DNA from: an uncultured Prevotella sp. | GTDB taxonomy: Bacteria > Bacteroidota > Bacteroidia > Bacteroidales > Bacteroidaceae | DNA: 9,705 bases | Direction: 5' to 3' | Assembly (NCBI GenBank): GCA_902497035.1 | Contig: CABVDL010000098.1 | Coordinates: forward strand, 1-9,705 | Shown: positions 1 to 7,300 of the stretch, piece by piece | How the letters are laid out: each line of letters starts with the position of its first letter | How positions within the stretch are numbered: position 1 is the first letter of the stretch | Position numbers and translations under genes: made by a program | Notes under the pieces: generated by a model | Databases searched by the model: none | What the model was told of the DNA's origin: nothing | The model's input: the letters and a program-made list of their open reading frames with translations, nothing else

Positions 1-129
1 CCTGAGGCACGAAGGCTGTTTCTTCTTCGGCTCCGGCTTGCCGAAGCTTGCTTCGAAGCAAGGCGGAGCCGGAGAAGAAACAACGGGCGCAGCCCTTGCC
101 TCACAGCAAGGGTTTTATGGGTCTTGGTC
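1..129. repeat. Palindromic MITE/REP-like element, left copy (cut by window edge)
   Basis: This is the first of two directly oriented copies of the same element; the other is at 715-859. Bases 1-55 are identical to 731-785. The right half has diverged but realigns from about 72 to 129. The core is a long near-perfect inverted repeat: 17-40 pairs with 59-82 with 2 mismatches in 24. Between the arms is a smaller hairpin (42-47 with 50-55). The right terminal arm CTTGCCTCACAGCAAG is at 95-110, and its left partner would lie just outside the window. No ORF is convincing inside. The architecture (short, non-coding, nested inverted repeats, repeated nearby) is that of a MITE or REP/BIME-type element. 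I do not recognise a named family. Confidence 0.8.
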
Positions 130-179
130 ATTCCTTCCACCTGCCATCCCTCGCACCTTTATCTTGCCGCCTTGATAAC

Positions 180-620
180 TTAGAATGCAGAGAGGCGTTT
201 GGTAGCGGGGTCATAGTAGTACTTCTCGCATTGGTCCTTAACAGGCGCAAAGTTATAAAGGATACCTATACGATAATTGGTAAGGCGCATATAATTCCAC
301 AGTTGCTGACGCTGTTCAGCTCCTATTTTTGTAATTGCCTTGCATTCTATAATAACATGATTGTCAACAAGAAAGTCCAATCTATGTTCGTGAGCTATCT
401 GTCGTCCATGGAATTTGGCGAAGAACCTGAACTCGGCTTGATAAGGAATGCGCGCGTCCTCCAAGGCTATCTTTAAGGCATCCTGGTACATGTATTCATT
501 CAGCCAAGGCCCCATTTCCCTATGTACCTCCTGACAGCATCCCAAAATAGGATACACATAGTGTTTAAGCATCGTCAGAAGTCCTTGTTCTATAGGTTCT
601 TTCCCAATTTGTAATTCCAT
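180..620 (-). CDS. GxxExxY-family protein, PD-(D/E)XK nuclease fold
   Basis: This is a 146-residue, apparently complete cytosolic protein of the GxxExxY family (PD-(D/E)XK superfamily, PDDEXK_3 type). Family signatures are visible in order. Residues 37-45 read GPWLNEYMY and correspond to the GPGLLESVY-type motif that names the family. D82, then E92-x-K94 (IIECK), form the D...ExK nuclease core. Q105/Q106 lead into NYMRLTNYRIGILYNF, the usual C-terminal helix and strand. The length is slightly above the common 120-130 residues. The first glycine of the literal GxxExxY motif is replaced by W39, while E42 and Y45 are kept. All core catalytic positions are present, so activity is possible, but the biological role of this family is not established. 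The gene stands alone, bracketed by two copies of a palindromic repeat. I found no good promoter match upstream of the ATG. Family assignment is firm; function is open. Confidence 0.88.
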   Translation of the reverse strand: MELQIGKEPIEQGLLTMLKHYVYPILGCCQEVHREMGPWLNEYMYQDALKIALEDARIPYQAEFRFFAKFHGRQIAHEHRLDFLVDNHVIIECKAITKIGAEQRQQLWNYMRLTNYRIGILYNFAPVKDQCEKYYYDPATKRLSAF

Positions 621-714
621 GATATGTGGTATTAGTTCTTCATATTAAAAAATAGTGTCATTTCGTTTTCAAGATTATCCTTTGTGCCAGCGCCAGCCTG
701 TTTTTAAGGTTTTA

Positions 715-859
715 CTTGCTGTGAGGCAAGCCTGAGGCACGAAGGCTGTTTCTTCTTCGGCTCCGGCTTGCCGAAGCTTGCTTCGGGACAAGCCGGGGAC
801 GTAGAAGAAACAAGGGGCGGAGCCCTTGCCTCACAGCAAGAGTTTTATAGGTTTTGGTC
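715..859. repeat. Palindromic MITE/REP-like element, right copy (complete)
   Basis: This is the complete copy of the element seen at 1-129, in the same orientation. It is bounded by a perfect 16-bp terminal inverted repeat: CTTGCTGTGAGGCAAG at 715-730 and its reverse complement at 825-840. Nested inside, 747-770 pairs with 789-812 with 3 mismatches in 24, and 772-777 pairs with 780-785. Homology with the left copy continues past the right arm to about 859, so the repeated unit may be larger than the palindrome. It fills most of the 272-bp gap between the nuclease-like gene (starting at 620) and the end of the transporter gene (893). It could therefore also act as a transcription barrier or RNA-stabilising hairpin for the transporter mRNA, although no T-tract follows it. 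Confidence 0.85.
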
Positions 860-892
860 TTAACTTATCGGTTGCTTATCCGTGGGGTGGGG

Positions 893-2881
893 CTACTTCT
901 CTCTCGTTGCCTTGATGAAATAGCAGATCAAGCAGACATAGGCCAACAGTGAGGTCATCTCCGACATGGGGTTGGCCCACCACTGGTCGGCTACCGACAG
1001 CTCGATGCCGCCGAACTTCAGCAGGGCCGACACCACACCCATCAGGGCGCCGCCGGCGATAAAGCCGCTGGCAATGAGCGTCCCTTTCTCTCCGCGTGCT
1101 TTATTGGTCTCCCCGTTCTTTGAACGTGTGGTGACAAACCAGTTGATGGCGCCGCCGACGACGAGGGGAACATTCAGTTCGAGAGGGATAAACATGCCTA
1201 AGGCGAAGGCAAGCGCGGGAATGCGGCAGCGGTCAAGTACAATGGCAATCAGTGCGCCAATGCCGTAAAGTATCCATGGAGCGCCCACGCCGTTCATCAG
1301 AGGGTCAATGACGGCCGCCATGGCATTGGCCTGAGGGGCGGCGAGCTTGCCGCTTGCGAAACCGTAGGTCTTGTTGAGCACAATCATCACACCCACCACC
1401 GTGGCGGCACTGACAATCGTACCGAGAAACTTCCAGGTCTCCTGCCTGGCCGGTGTCGTACCGAGCCAGTAACCGATTTTAAGGTCGGTGATGAAGCTGC
1501 CCGCCATAGACAGTGCCGTGCAGACTACGCCGCCCATAATCAATGCGGCCACCATGCCTGCCGGACCGCGCAGGCCCACGGCAACCATCACGACAGAAGC
1601 CAGGATGAGCGTCATCAGCGTCATGCCCGACACAGGATTGGTGCCGACGATGGCGATGGCGTTGGCGGCCACCGTGGTGAAGAGAAACGCGATTACGGTG
1701 ACGAGCAGAATGCCCACGACGGCAAACAGCAGATTGCCGTCCATCACACCGGTCAGGAAAAAGACAAACGTAGTGAGCAGCGTGACAACTGAGCCGATGG
1801 CGATAATCTTGAAAGGAATGTCGCGCTGCGTGCGCTTCACCTTCACCGTTTCGTCACCTTTGCCTTTCAGCTCACGCGAGGCCAGTCCCACCGCGCTCCT
1901 GATGATGCCCCAGCTCTTGACGATGCCGATGACGCCGGCCATGGCGATGCCACCGATGCCGATGCTGCGTGCGTATGACTTGAAGATTACCTCAGGACTC
2001 ATCTGCCCGACCGTCTGCGTGATGGTCGGATCCCAGAGGTTGAGCACCTGGTCGTGGAACAGGAGGGCCATGCCCGGAACGATGAGCCACCACGCCACCA
2101 GTGAGCCGAGGCAGATATAGAGCGCGTATTTCAGACCGACGATATAGCCGAGACCAAGCACCGCGGCTCCGGTGTTGACCTTGAACACAAGCTTTGCCTT
2201 GTCGGCAAGCTCCTGTCCAAGACCGAGGACACGGCTCGTGAAGTTCTCGTTCCACCAGCCGAATGTCGAGACGATGAAGTCGTAGAGACCGCCCACCACA
2301 CCGGCAATGAGCAGTGGCTTGGCCTGGTCGCCGCCTTTAGCGCCGGATACCAGCACCTGCGTGGTGGCCGTCGCCTCGGGGAAGGGGTACTTGCCGTGCA
2401 TGTCGCTCACGAAATACTTGCGGAACGGAATGAGGAACAATATGCCTAACACGCCGCCTAAGGCCGAGGCCAGGAACATCTTGGCAAACGATGCCGACAT
2501 GCCGGGGTATTTCGCCTCAAGGATGTAGATGGCGGGCAGCGTGAAGATGGCTCCCGCCACTACGGCGCCGGAGCAGGCTCCGATGCTCTGTATGATGACG
2601 TTCTCACCTAATGCCTTGTTGCGCTTGGTGGCGGTGGAAACGCCCACGGCGATGATGGCAATGGGGATGGCGGCCTCAAACACCTGCCCTACCTTCAGGC
2701 CGAGGTAGGCAGCTGCGGCCGAGAATACCATCGCCATGATGATGCCCCAAGTCACCGACCAGGCGTTGACTTCGGGATAGACCTTGTCCGGTTGCATGAT
2801 GGGAGTGTACTCCTCACCGGGTTTCAGTTCGCGGAACGCGTTGTCCGGCAACTGCATTGTTTCTTTTTCTTTCTCTATCAT
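893..2881 (-). CDS. OPT-family oligopeptide transporter
   Basis: This encodes a 662-residue polytopic inner-membrane protein of the OPT (oligopeptide transporter) superfamily, bacterial branch. It probably imports small peptides or peptide-like compounds by cation symport; the actual substrate cannot be read from sequence. The first 40 residues are hydrophilic, and hydrophobic segments then follow almost to the C-terminus. Recognisable family motifs are GLKVGQVFEAAIP (61-73), GENVIIQSIG (92-101), KYPFPEATA (164-172), GTNPVSGMT (413-421) and ALGMFIPLELNVPLVVGGA (560-578). The length is typical, with no frameshift or truncation. The ATG at 2881 lies 15 bp after the stop of the DUF5715 gene, so the two are almost certainly co-transcribed. 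An in-frame ATG at 2857 is preceded by a purine-rich tract and is a possible alternative start, removing 8 hydrophilic residues. The gene looks more GC-rich than the surface-protein gene to the right. Confidence 0.93.
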   Translation of the reverse strand: MIEKEKETMQLPDNAFRELKPGEEYTPIMQPDKVYPEVNAWSVTWGIIMAMVFSAAAAYLGLKVGQVFEAAIPIAIIAVGVSTATKRNKALGENVIIQSIGACSGAVVAGAIFTLPAIYILEAKYPGMSASFAKMFLASALGGVLGILFLIPFRKYFVSDMHGKYPFPEATATTQVLVSGAKGGDQAKPLLIAGVVGGLYDFIVSTFGWWNENFTSRVLGLGQELADKAKLVFKVNTGAAVLGLGYIVGLKYALYICLGSLVAWWLIVPGMALLFHDQVLNLWDPTITQTVGQMSPEVIFKSYARSIGIGGIAMAGVIGIVKSWGIIRSAVGLASRELKGKGDETVKVKRTQRDIPFKIIAIGSVVTLLTTFVFFLTGVMDGNLLFAVVGILLVTVIAFLFTTVAANAIAIVGTNPVSGMTLMTLILASVVMVAVGLRGPAGMVAALIMGGVVCTALSMAGSFITDLKIGYWLGTTPARQETWKFLGTIVSAATVVGVMIVLNKTYGFASGKLAAPQANAMAAVIDPLMNGVGAPWILYGIGALIAIVLDRCRIPALAFALGMFIPLELNVPLVVGGAINWFVTTRSKNGETNKARGEKGTLIASGFIAGGALMGVVSALLKFGGIELSVADQWWANPMSEMTSLLAYVCLICYFIKATREK

Positions 2882-2896
2882 AATTGGTTTGAATAT

Positions 2897-3709
2897 TTAT
2901 CTTACAGTGATATGCCAGCAGCCCTGGTGCACCTCATATTTGATGTAGCAGCGGTTGCGCTCGCGCAGGTCGCGCATCACTTCGGCCAGCACATATTTCA
3001 GCGTGTCGTTGCGCACCTCACGGCGGCGCTCGCCCGGTGCCTGTACCGTTTTGTAGCGGTTGTAGCACACGTCGAACGTCGTGCCGTATAGATGGCAACT
3101 GTTCTCCGTAGCGTTGCGGTTCTTCTTTCTAAGTGCTTCCACGTCTTTCTTCGACCGCATGATGCTGGTCACGATAATCTTGTGCAGGGGGATGCCTTTC
3201 ACCTGAAGACTGTCGTAGAAGTTGCGCCCGATGTCCTGCAGCAGTACGGAGGCACGCGGCACCAGATAGGGGATGCTGTTGCGCAGGCGGTCGACATGAA
3301 AGTAGGGATTGGCACCGACATATACTAACAGTTTCTTGCTCTTCGACGCTTCGGTGCTGTCGGCCACTGGCTTGACACCCCATAGCCGGGCCGCCGTCAG
3401 CTGTACGTCGTTCTGGTCGGGAAAGGTGGCCTCATAGCCGGGCACGCTGTAGATGCGGCTCTTTCTCAGGCTGCCGTCACCGCGGAAGAACGTTGTGGCC
3501 ATAGCGTCGCCCTCCACAGCCACGGGCTTTGCTGCTGCGGTGCGGTGAATGGCCGTGAGCGTGGCCGTCTCGTATTCGGAACGGGCCAGGGTGTCTTGCC
3601 GGTTTTCACCACGGCTTGCAGCCACAGAGGGAAACAGCAAACGCGTCAGGGCGAGAATGGCCGTGACGATAAAGAAATAAAGTATATATTGGCGTTTTGA
3701 TATCTTCAT
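2897..3709 (-). CDS. DUF5715-family membrane-anchored protein, M15-peptidase-like
   Basis: This encodes 270 residues, counting from the ATG at 3709. The frame stays open to an ATG at 3829, but a consensus promoter lies inside that extension, so I chose the inner start. Residues 5-27 form one hydrophobic segment after basic residues (KISKRQ), giving a signal anchor with the rest in the periplasm. The C-terminal half fits DUF5715. It contains SCHLYGTTFD (residues 204-213), an SxHxxGxxxD pattern like the zinc site of M15 D-Ala-D-Ala peptidases, with H206 and D213. The terminal CWHITVR supplies a third possible ligand, H266. The Glu that M15 enzymes usually carry three residues before the last His is Gly here (G263); E259 is the nearest acid. 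A cell-wall or peptide hydrolase role is therefore suggested but unproven. The gene is first in an operon with the OPT transporter. Confidence 0.82.
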   Translation of the reverse strand: MKISKRQYILYFFIVTAILALTRLLFPSVAASRGENRQDTLARSEYETATLTAIHRTAAAKPVAVEGDAMATTFFRGDGSLRKSRIYSVPGYEATFPDQNDVQLTAARLWGVKPVADSTEASKSKKLLVYVGANPYFHVDRLRNSIPYLVPRASVLLQDIGRNFYDSLQVKGIPLHKIIVTSIMRSKKDVEALRKKNRNATENSCHLYGTTFDVCYNRYKTVQAPGERRREVRNDTLKYVLAEVMRDLRERNRCYIKYEVHQGCWHITVR

Positions 3710-3735
3710 CTTGACAGACGTTACCGTTTGGTTTG

Positions 3736-3766
3736 CAAAAATAACATAAAACAACCTAATGACAAA
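3736..3766 (-). promoter_or_regulatory. Bacteroidetes-type promoter (-33 TTTG, -7 TAnnTTTG)
   Basis: Read on the minus strand, TTTG at 3766-3763 is followed after 19 nt by TATTTTTG at 3743-3736. This matches the Bacteroidetes primary-sigma consensus TTTG-N19-21-TAnnTTTG exactly. Transcription would begin around 3728-3731, giving a leader of about 20 nt before the ATG at 3709. It therefore drives the DUF5715-OPT operon and argues against translation starting at 3829, which lies upstream of the promoter. Confidence 0.8.
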
Positions 3767-3818
3767 GGAATTCCCACAAATTTTGACATAAAGGGGCGCA
3801 ACAGATAAAGTTTGTGGA

Positions 3819-3918
3819 CTGTGCGTCAATGGTGGCAGTGGTGCTGTGCGTCAATGGTGGCAGTGGCGCTGTGCGTCAATGGTGGCAGTGGCGCTGTGTG
3901 TCAATGGTGACAGTGTAG
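3819..3918. repeat. 25-bp tandem repeat array, four copies
   Basis: There are four head-to-tail 25-bp units: 3819-3843, 3844-3868, 3869-3893 and 3894-3918. The unit begins CTGTGCGTCAATGGTGGCAG. Copies 2 and 3 are identical, copy 1 differs at one base near its end, and copy 4 has several changes. A 25-bp period is not a multiple of three and no plausible gene crosses it, so it is not a coding repeat. The array starts about 53 bp upstream of the -33 box of the DUF5715-OPT promoter, where regulator-binding sites could lie. No unique spacers are present, so it is not CRISPR. Confidence 0.93.
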
Positions 3919-3940
3919 TGGCCGGCCTGGTGCCGGCCAC
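3918..3940. other. GC-rich perfect hairpin at the end of the 25-bp array
   Basis: GTGGCCGGC (3918-3926) and GCCGGCCAC (3932-3940) form a perfect 9-bp stem with a 5-nt loop, directly abutting the last 25-bp repeat. No T-run follows on either strand, so it does not look like an intrinsic terminator. Its role is unknown. Confidence 0.75.
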
Positions 3941-4072
3941 CAGCCGCAGGTGTCGTGTGGGGGTAGGACTTCAGCGCCGTCTGTCTTTGCTATTCCTGAT
4001 CAAGATGTAAGCAGGATGACGGTTCCGCATCGGCGATACGTGGATGCGATGTGGGCTGGGCGAGAAAGTGTG
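3941..4072. other. Intergenic DNA without recognisable content
   Basis: This stretch lies between the hairpin and the 22-bp arrays. I see no credible gene, promoter consensus or repeat in it. Small plus-strand frames begin here and run into the repeats, but they have no family resemblance and no convincing ribosome binding site. Confidence 0.6.
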
Positions 4073-4159
4073 GCGGTCGCCACAGTTATCCAGGGCGGTC
4101 GCCACAGTTATGCGGGGCGGTCGCCACAGATTGGTAAAACATTCGCCACAGTTTGTCGC
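4073..4159. repeat. 22-bp tandem repeat array A, four copies, decaying
   Basis: Units of 22 bp start at 4073, 4095, 4117 and 4139. The shared core is GCGGTCGCCACAGTTAT. It is complete in the first two units, altered at the end in the third and degenerate in the fourth (ATTCGCCACAGTTTG). Upstream bases add a short palindrome, TGTGGCG-GT-CGCCACA, around 4070-4085. The fourth unit looks like a bridge to array B, because its bases align with the array B unit if about four bases are gapped. Confidence 0.85.
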
Positions 4160-4247
4160 TCAACCCATTTCGCAGTGTCGTTCAACCCATTTCGCAGTGA
4201 CATTCAATCCATTTCGCAGTGACGTTTGACACATTCGGCTGTTTTAA
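4160..4247. repeat. 22-bp tandem repeat array B, three good copies plus one decayed
   Basis: Units of 22 bp start at 4160, 4182, 4204 and, degenerate, at 4226. The core is TCAAYCCATTTCGCAGTG. The period equals that of array A and the phase is almost continuous with it (offset by one base), giving about 175 bp of unbroken 22-bp periodicity. The unit is non-coding because the period is not a multiple of three. It also shares short blocks (GCAGTG..CG and TCAA) with the 25-bp array at 3819-3918. Confidence 0.87.
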
Positions 4248-4265
4248 GTGAATACAGGGTGACAC

Positions 4266-4287
4266 CATGGTGAAGTCATGGTGAAGT
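4266..4287. repeat. 11-bp direct repeat, two copies
   Basis: CATGGTGAAGT occurs twice in tandem at 4266-4276 and 4277-4287, between the 22-bp arrays and the terminator hairpin. It may be a small duplication or a pair of binding half-sites. Nothing else supports a role. Confidence 0.6.
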
Positions 4288-4340
4288 CAAGAAAATTATC
4301 CGCAATCTTAAAGGCACGTGACCCTAAGACTGCGGATAAT
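4288..4340 (-). terminator. Probable intrinsic terminator of the surface-protein gene
   Basis: On the minus strand, ATTATCCGCAGTCTTA (4340-4325) pairs with TAAGATTGCGGATAAT (4310-4295). This gives a 16-bp stem with one mismatch and a 14-nt loop containing the palindrome CACGTG. It is followed immediately by a T-rich tract (TTTCTT, 4294-4289). It begins about 46 bp after the stop codon of the large T9SS protein gene and so probably ends its transcript. It would also insulate the repeat arrays and the DUF5715-OPT operon from read-through. Confidence 0.75.
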
Positions 4341-4385
4341 AATATATTGCGGACTTCTAAATCTTCACTTCTAATTAACCATGCA

Positions 4386-7300
4386 TTATTTTACAACCAA
4401 TTTGCAAATGCCACCTTTTCCATTTTGTTCAAATGTTGTTCTAACCACATATACGCCCGATGGCACATTCATACGCCAAGTTCCTTTAACCTTAGGATGA
4501 AGCACGTGCCAAATCTTGCCCGTGACATCAATCACCTCTATAGTTCGGATTGTCTTGCCCGACTCGTTGCTAACAACAAGGACATTATGCTCAGGCGACC
4601 AGGCCCTCACTTGGAGAGCTACACTGATATCATCAATATTTGTCGTACCTTTTCTATCCAATGTGTAGGTAATGTAGTTAGGCTTGGCTGCTGCTACCAG
4701 CATAGTGCCAGTTGCCATCAACGGGTCAACCTGTTGCGTTTTCGAGAATGTTATATTCTGAGCTCCATCTGCCATCTTGACAAAGAACGATTCTGTTGGC
4801 TTGATGACATCTGTTTGCTCACTTACCGAGGTTGTCGATGGCATTTCATAAATATTGTTGTCTCGCAATACCCATACCTTTTGTTCAGACAATGCGCTGG
4901 TGTTGTTGGCTAAGAAACGGCTCACACTGATAGATGCCGTATAGGGATTGCCCACAAGATAGAAATTATTATCCTTAGGCTCCACTGCTGAAGGTGTATA
5001 TTTAATCTGCGCTAAAGACCCGTCAGCCATGTCGGGGTTAACTTTCAGACGGTAAAGACTGTCGCGTGCTGACAGCGTTATTGTCTGCAAGTCTGTCTTG
5101 CCGTCAGTGATGGCATAATAGCTGTACTGCGTGTCTGCTTTCGGCAAGCGAACCAGTGCTTTGCTTGTTCTAACCGATTCGTTATTTGGGAGGTAGCTGT
5201 CACCTGCCTTGACGGAGAAGCCTGCATTGTCTGTCTGACTTGCGGAACTATAAGACTTGTCAACCTTGTTGTACACATGCGACCACCCAGTGGAAGTCAC
5301 GTCAACGCCCTCAGCAGGCAACAGGCTTTCAGGACTGTCCCATGCAGGATAAGTCGTGCCTCCCGTTGTCGTCTCCTCAGAATTGCTTTCACCCCATGAC
5401 CGCTGGTAGAATGGATATTTTACTCTGCTGTTGTCAGTTGTATTGTAAGTGATATCTGTAAAAGCCTCCGTCTGTTGACGTCCCGTGGAGAAAGGCACAT
5501 AGAAATCACCGGCAACGACGTCCTTCAGGGGAGCAGACAGGGTGTTCCAGACATTTACCGTCATCTCCATGTCAACCCAAGCCTTCTCATACTGCAGGTA
5601 CTGCTGGCTTCGCATCTCGGCGCCCGGCTTGAAATATATTTGCTCACAAACATTGCCGTGGAAGTTCTGGCAGTCATAGATACCATCCGTCTCTGGCTTC
5701 TTGGCCTCCATCTCATAAGCAATGTCAACTTGTGCGGGCTGGGTCTTGTCGTTGGCAAGCGAGAGCGCCAGTCCGTTCACAGTCGAATAACTGATGAAGC
5801 CCAACGTCGGGTAGTAGCCAATGGCCAGCTTGGGTATAGTTACCTTTGTAAAGTACATCGGCACATAGGTGCTTTGGCGCGAGACATTCTTGTCAACAGT
5901 CCCGCCGGTCAGCGAAGCCGTTCCATAATCTGTATAATCATTCTTGTACAAATCCTTGGCCGTCGAACGCATCCAGTTGGCATCCTGGTTCCAGTTGCTG
6001 TTGACGGTTGGAGTCCACGTAAGATATTCCGGGACTACCTTCAAGCGGAAATAGGTTTGGCCGGGACAGTTGAGCACTGTCGCATCCGTGTTGTTGGTCG
6101 TGATAAACCGCAATTCCAACTCGTAGTAATAGCCCTCATGCAACTTACTCACATTATCTGCTGGAATATGGAAATCCAGAGTAGTCTTGTCATGGCTAAG
6201 ATCGCTACTCAGCAGCTCACCCAAAGCTAACGTCCCGACTTGAGATGCAAGCGTCGGGTCGTTGGTGTCACTGAGAATAAGCTGCTTACTTGCCGTGCTG
6301 TTGTCATCACCCACAAACTTCAGATCTGCGGTTGTTGAGACAGACTGGTTTACGCTTCTTGACTGGATTGGAACACGAAGGCATCCGGAAGTCACTTTGT
6401 TCATGGCTTTCAGCTGGGGTAAGCCTACTCGAATTGTACGATAGGAGTATGACGAACTTGACGTTGAGGCAGGATAGATGACATTAGGCATACCTAACGC
6501 AAGATCCACACCTTGCTTGATGGAACGCACGGTAAACTCCATCGGATCAGAGCAGAACTCATAGGTGTAGTTGCCAATTGTAGCCGACGATTTCACAGGG
6601 ATAGCCGATACCGTATAGGTACCGACCTTGAAAGGATAGCCAGAAAGGGATGTGCTGGCCGAAAGCAGCAGTTTGCCGGATGTATGCGCAGCATCGTAGA
6701 TATTAGCTGCCAGAACATCCTTATACGTCTCGGTATAAACGTATGTAACAGGCTGATCGTATGAAGTGGCTTTCGGATATGCCGTGCGGAAAGCCTTTAA
6801 GGCCTCTGCCAAATTCTTCACATTGTTGAAATCACTCCTTGAACCGATATACCAGTCGAAAGGCTGCGAGGAAAACTTGATCGTGCCACCGTTCTCCACA
6901 TCAGAAGTCGTGAGTGACGCGGCGATGCTATAGTCGGTAACCTCATCCTTGTCGCAAGCCACTTTTACCGAGGTCGAAATTGCGCCAGATCCGTTTGTGA
7001 TGACTACATTTTGCTGAACCAAAGAAAACTCGCTACTATAGACGGAGCAGCCGTTCTGTGCGCTGCCCCATGTGTCAGGAGTAGTGTCGGCATCATCCGA
7101 GGGGAGGGCCAACTGCACATAATATTTCTTGTTGGGGTTCAGCGCAAAATAGCGGTTGCACAGTACAAGCAAGTATTCTCCATAGCTGTTGGTCTCAAAT
7201 TGCTTGTTGCTGTTGTCCTCTGTTCCAAGTGTGGCGTCGGCATTGTAGCTGTCGGGAATGGTGACGGTGCCATATTTGTCTGCTCCGCTGCCGTAGAAGT

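Noticed and set aside
1488..2120. Plus-strand 210-codon gene opposite the transporter
   Set aside because: It is antisense to a well-conserved OPT gene, has low-complexity composition (Met, Thr, Ala, Pro) and resembles no family.
3710..3829. N-terminal 40-residue extension of the DUF5715 protein
   Set aside because: The stretch contains a consensus promoter and would place non-conserved residues before a normal signal anchor.
3918..3940. Rho-independent terminator
   Set aside because: The stem is strong, but no T-run follows on either strand and no gene ends nearby.
3950..4229. Small plus-strand coding genes across the repeat region
   Set aside because: Two overlapping frames stay open through the 22-bp repeats in different phases. 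They show no family resemblance and no convincing ribosome binding site, so they are by-products of the repeats.
3819..4247. CRISPR array
   Set aside because: The 22-25 bp units abut each other with no unique spacers between them, and no cas gene is present.
4073..4247. Iteron-type plasmid replication origin
   Set aside because: The period fits, but there is no replication initiator gene or AT-rich unwinding region with DnaA-type sites nearby, and the flanking genes look chromosomal.
5475..6230. Plus-strand 251-codon gene opposite the large surface protein
   Set aside because: It lies wholly antisense to the continuous 1749-residue gene and has no recognisable domain or start signal.
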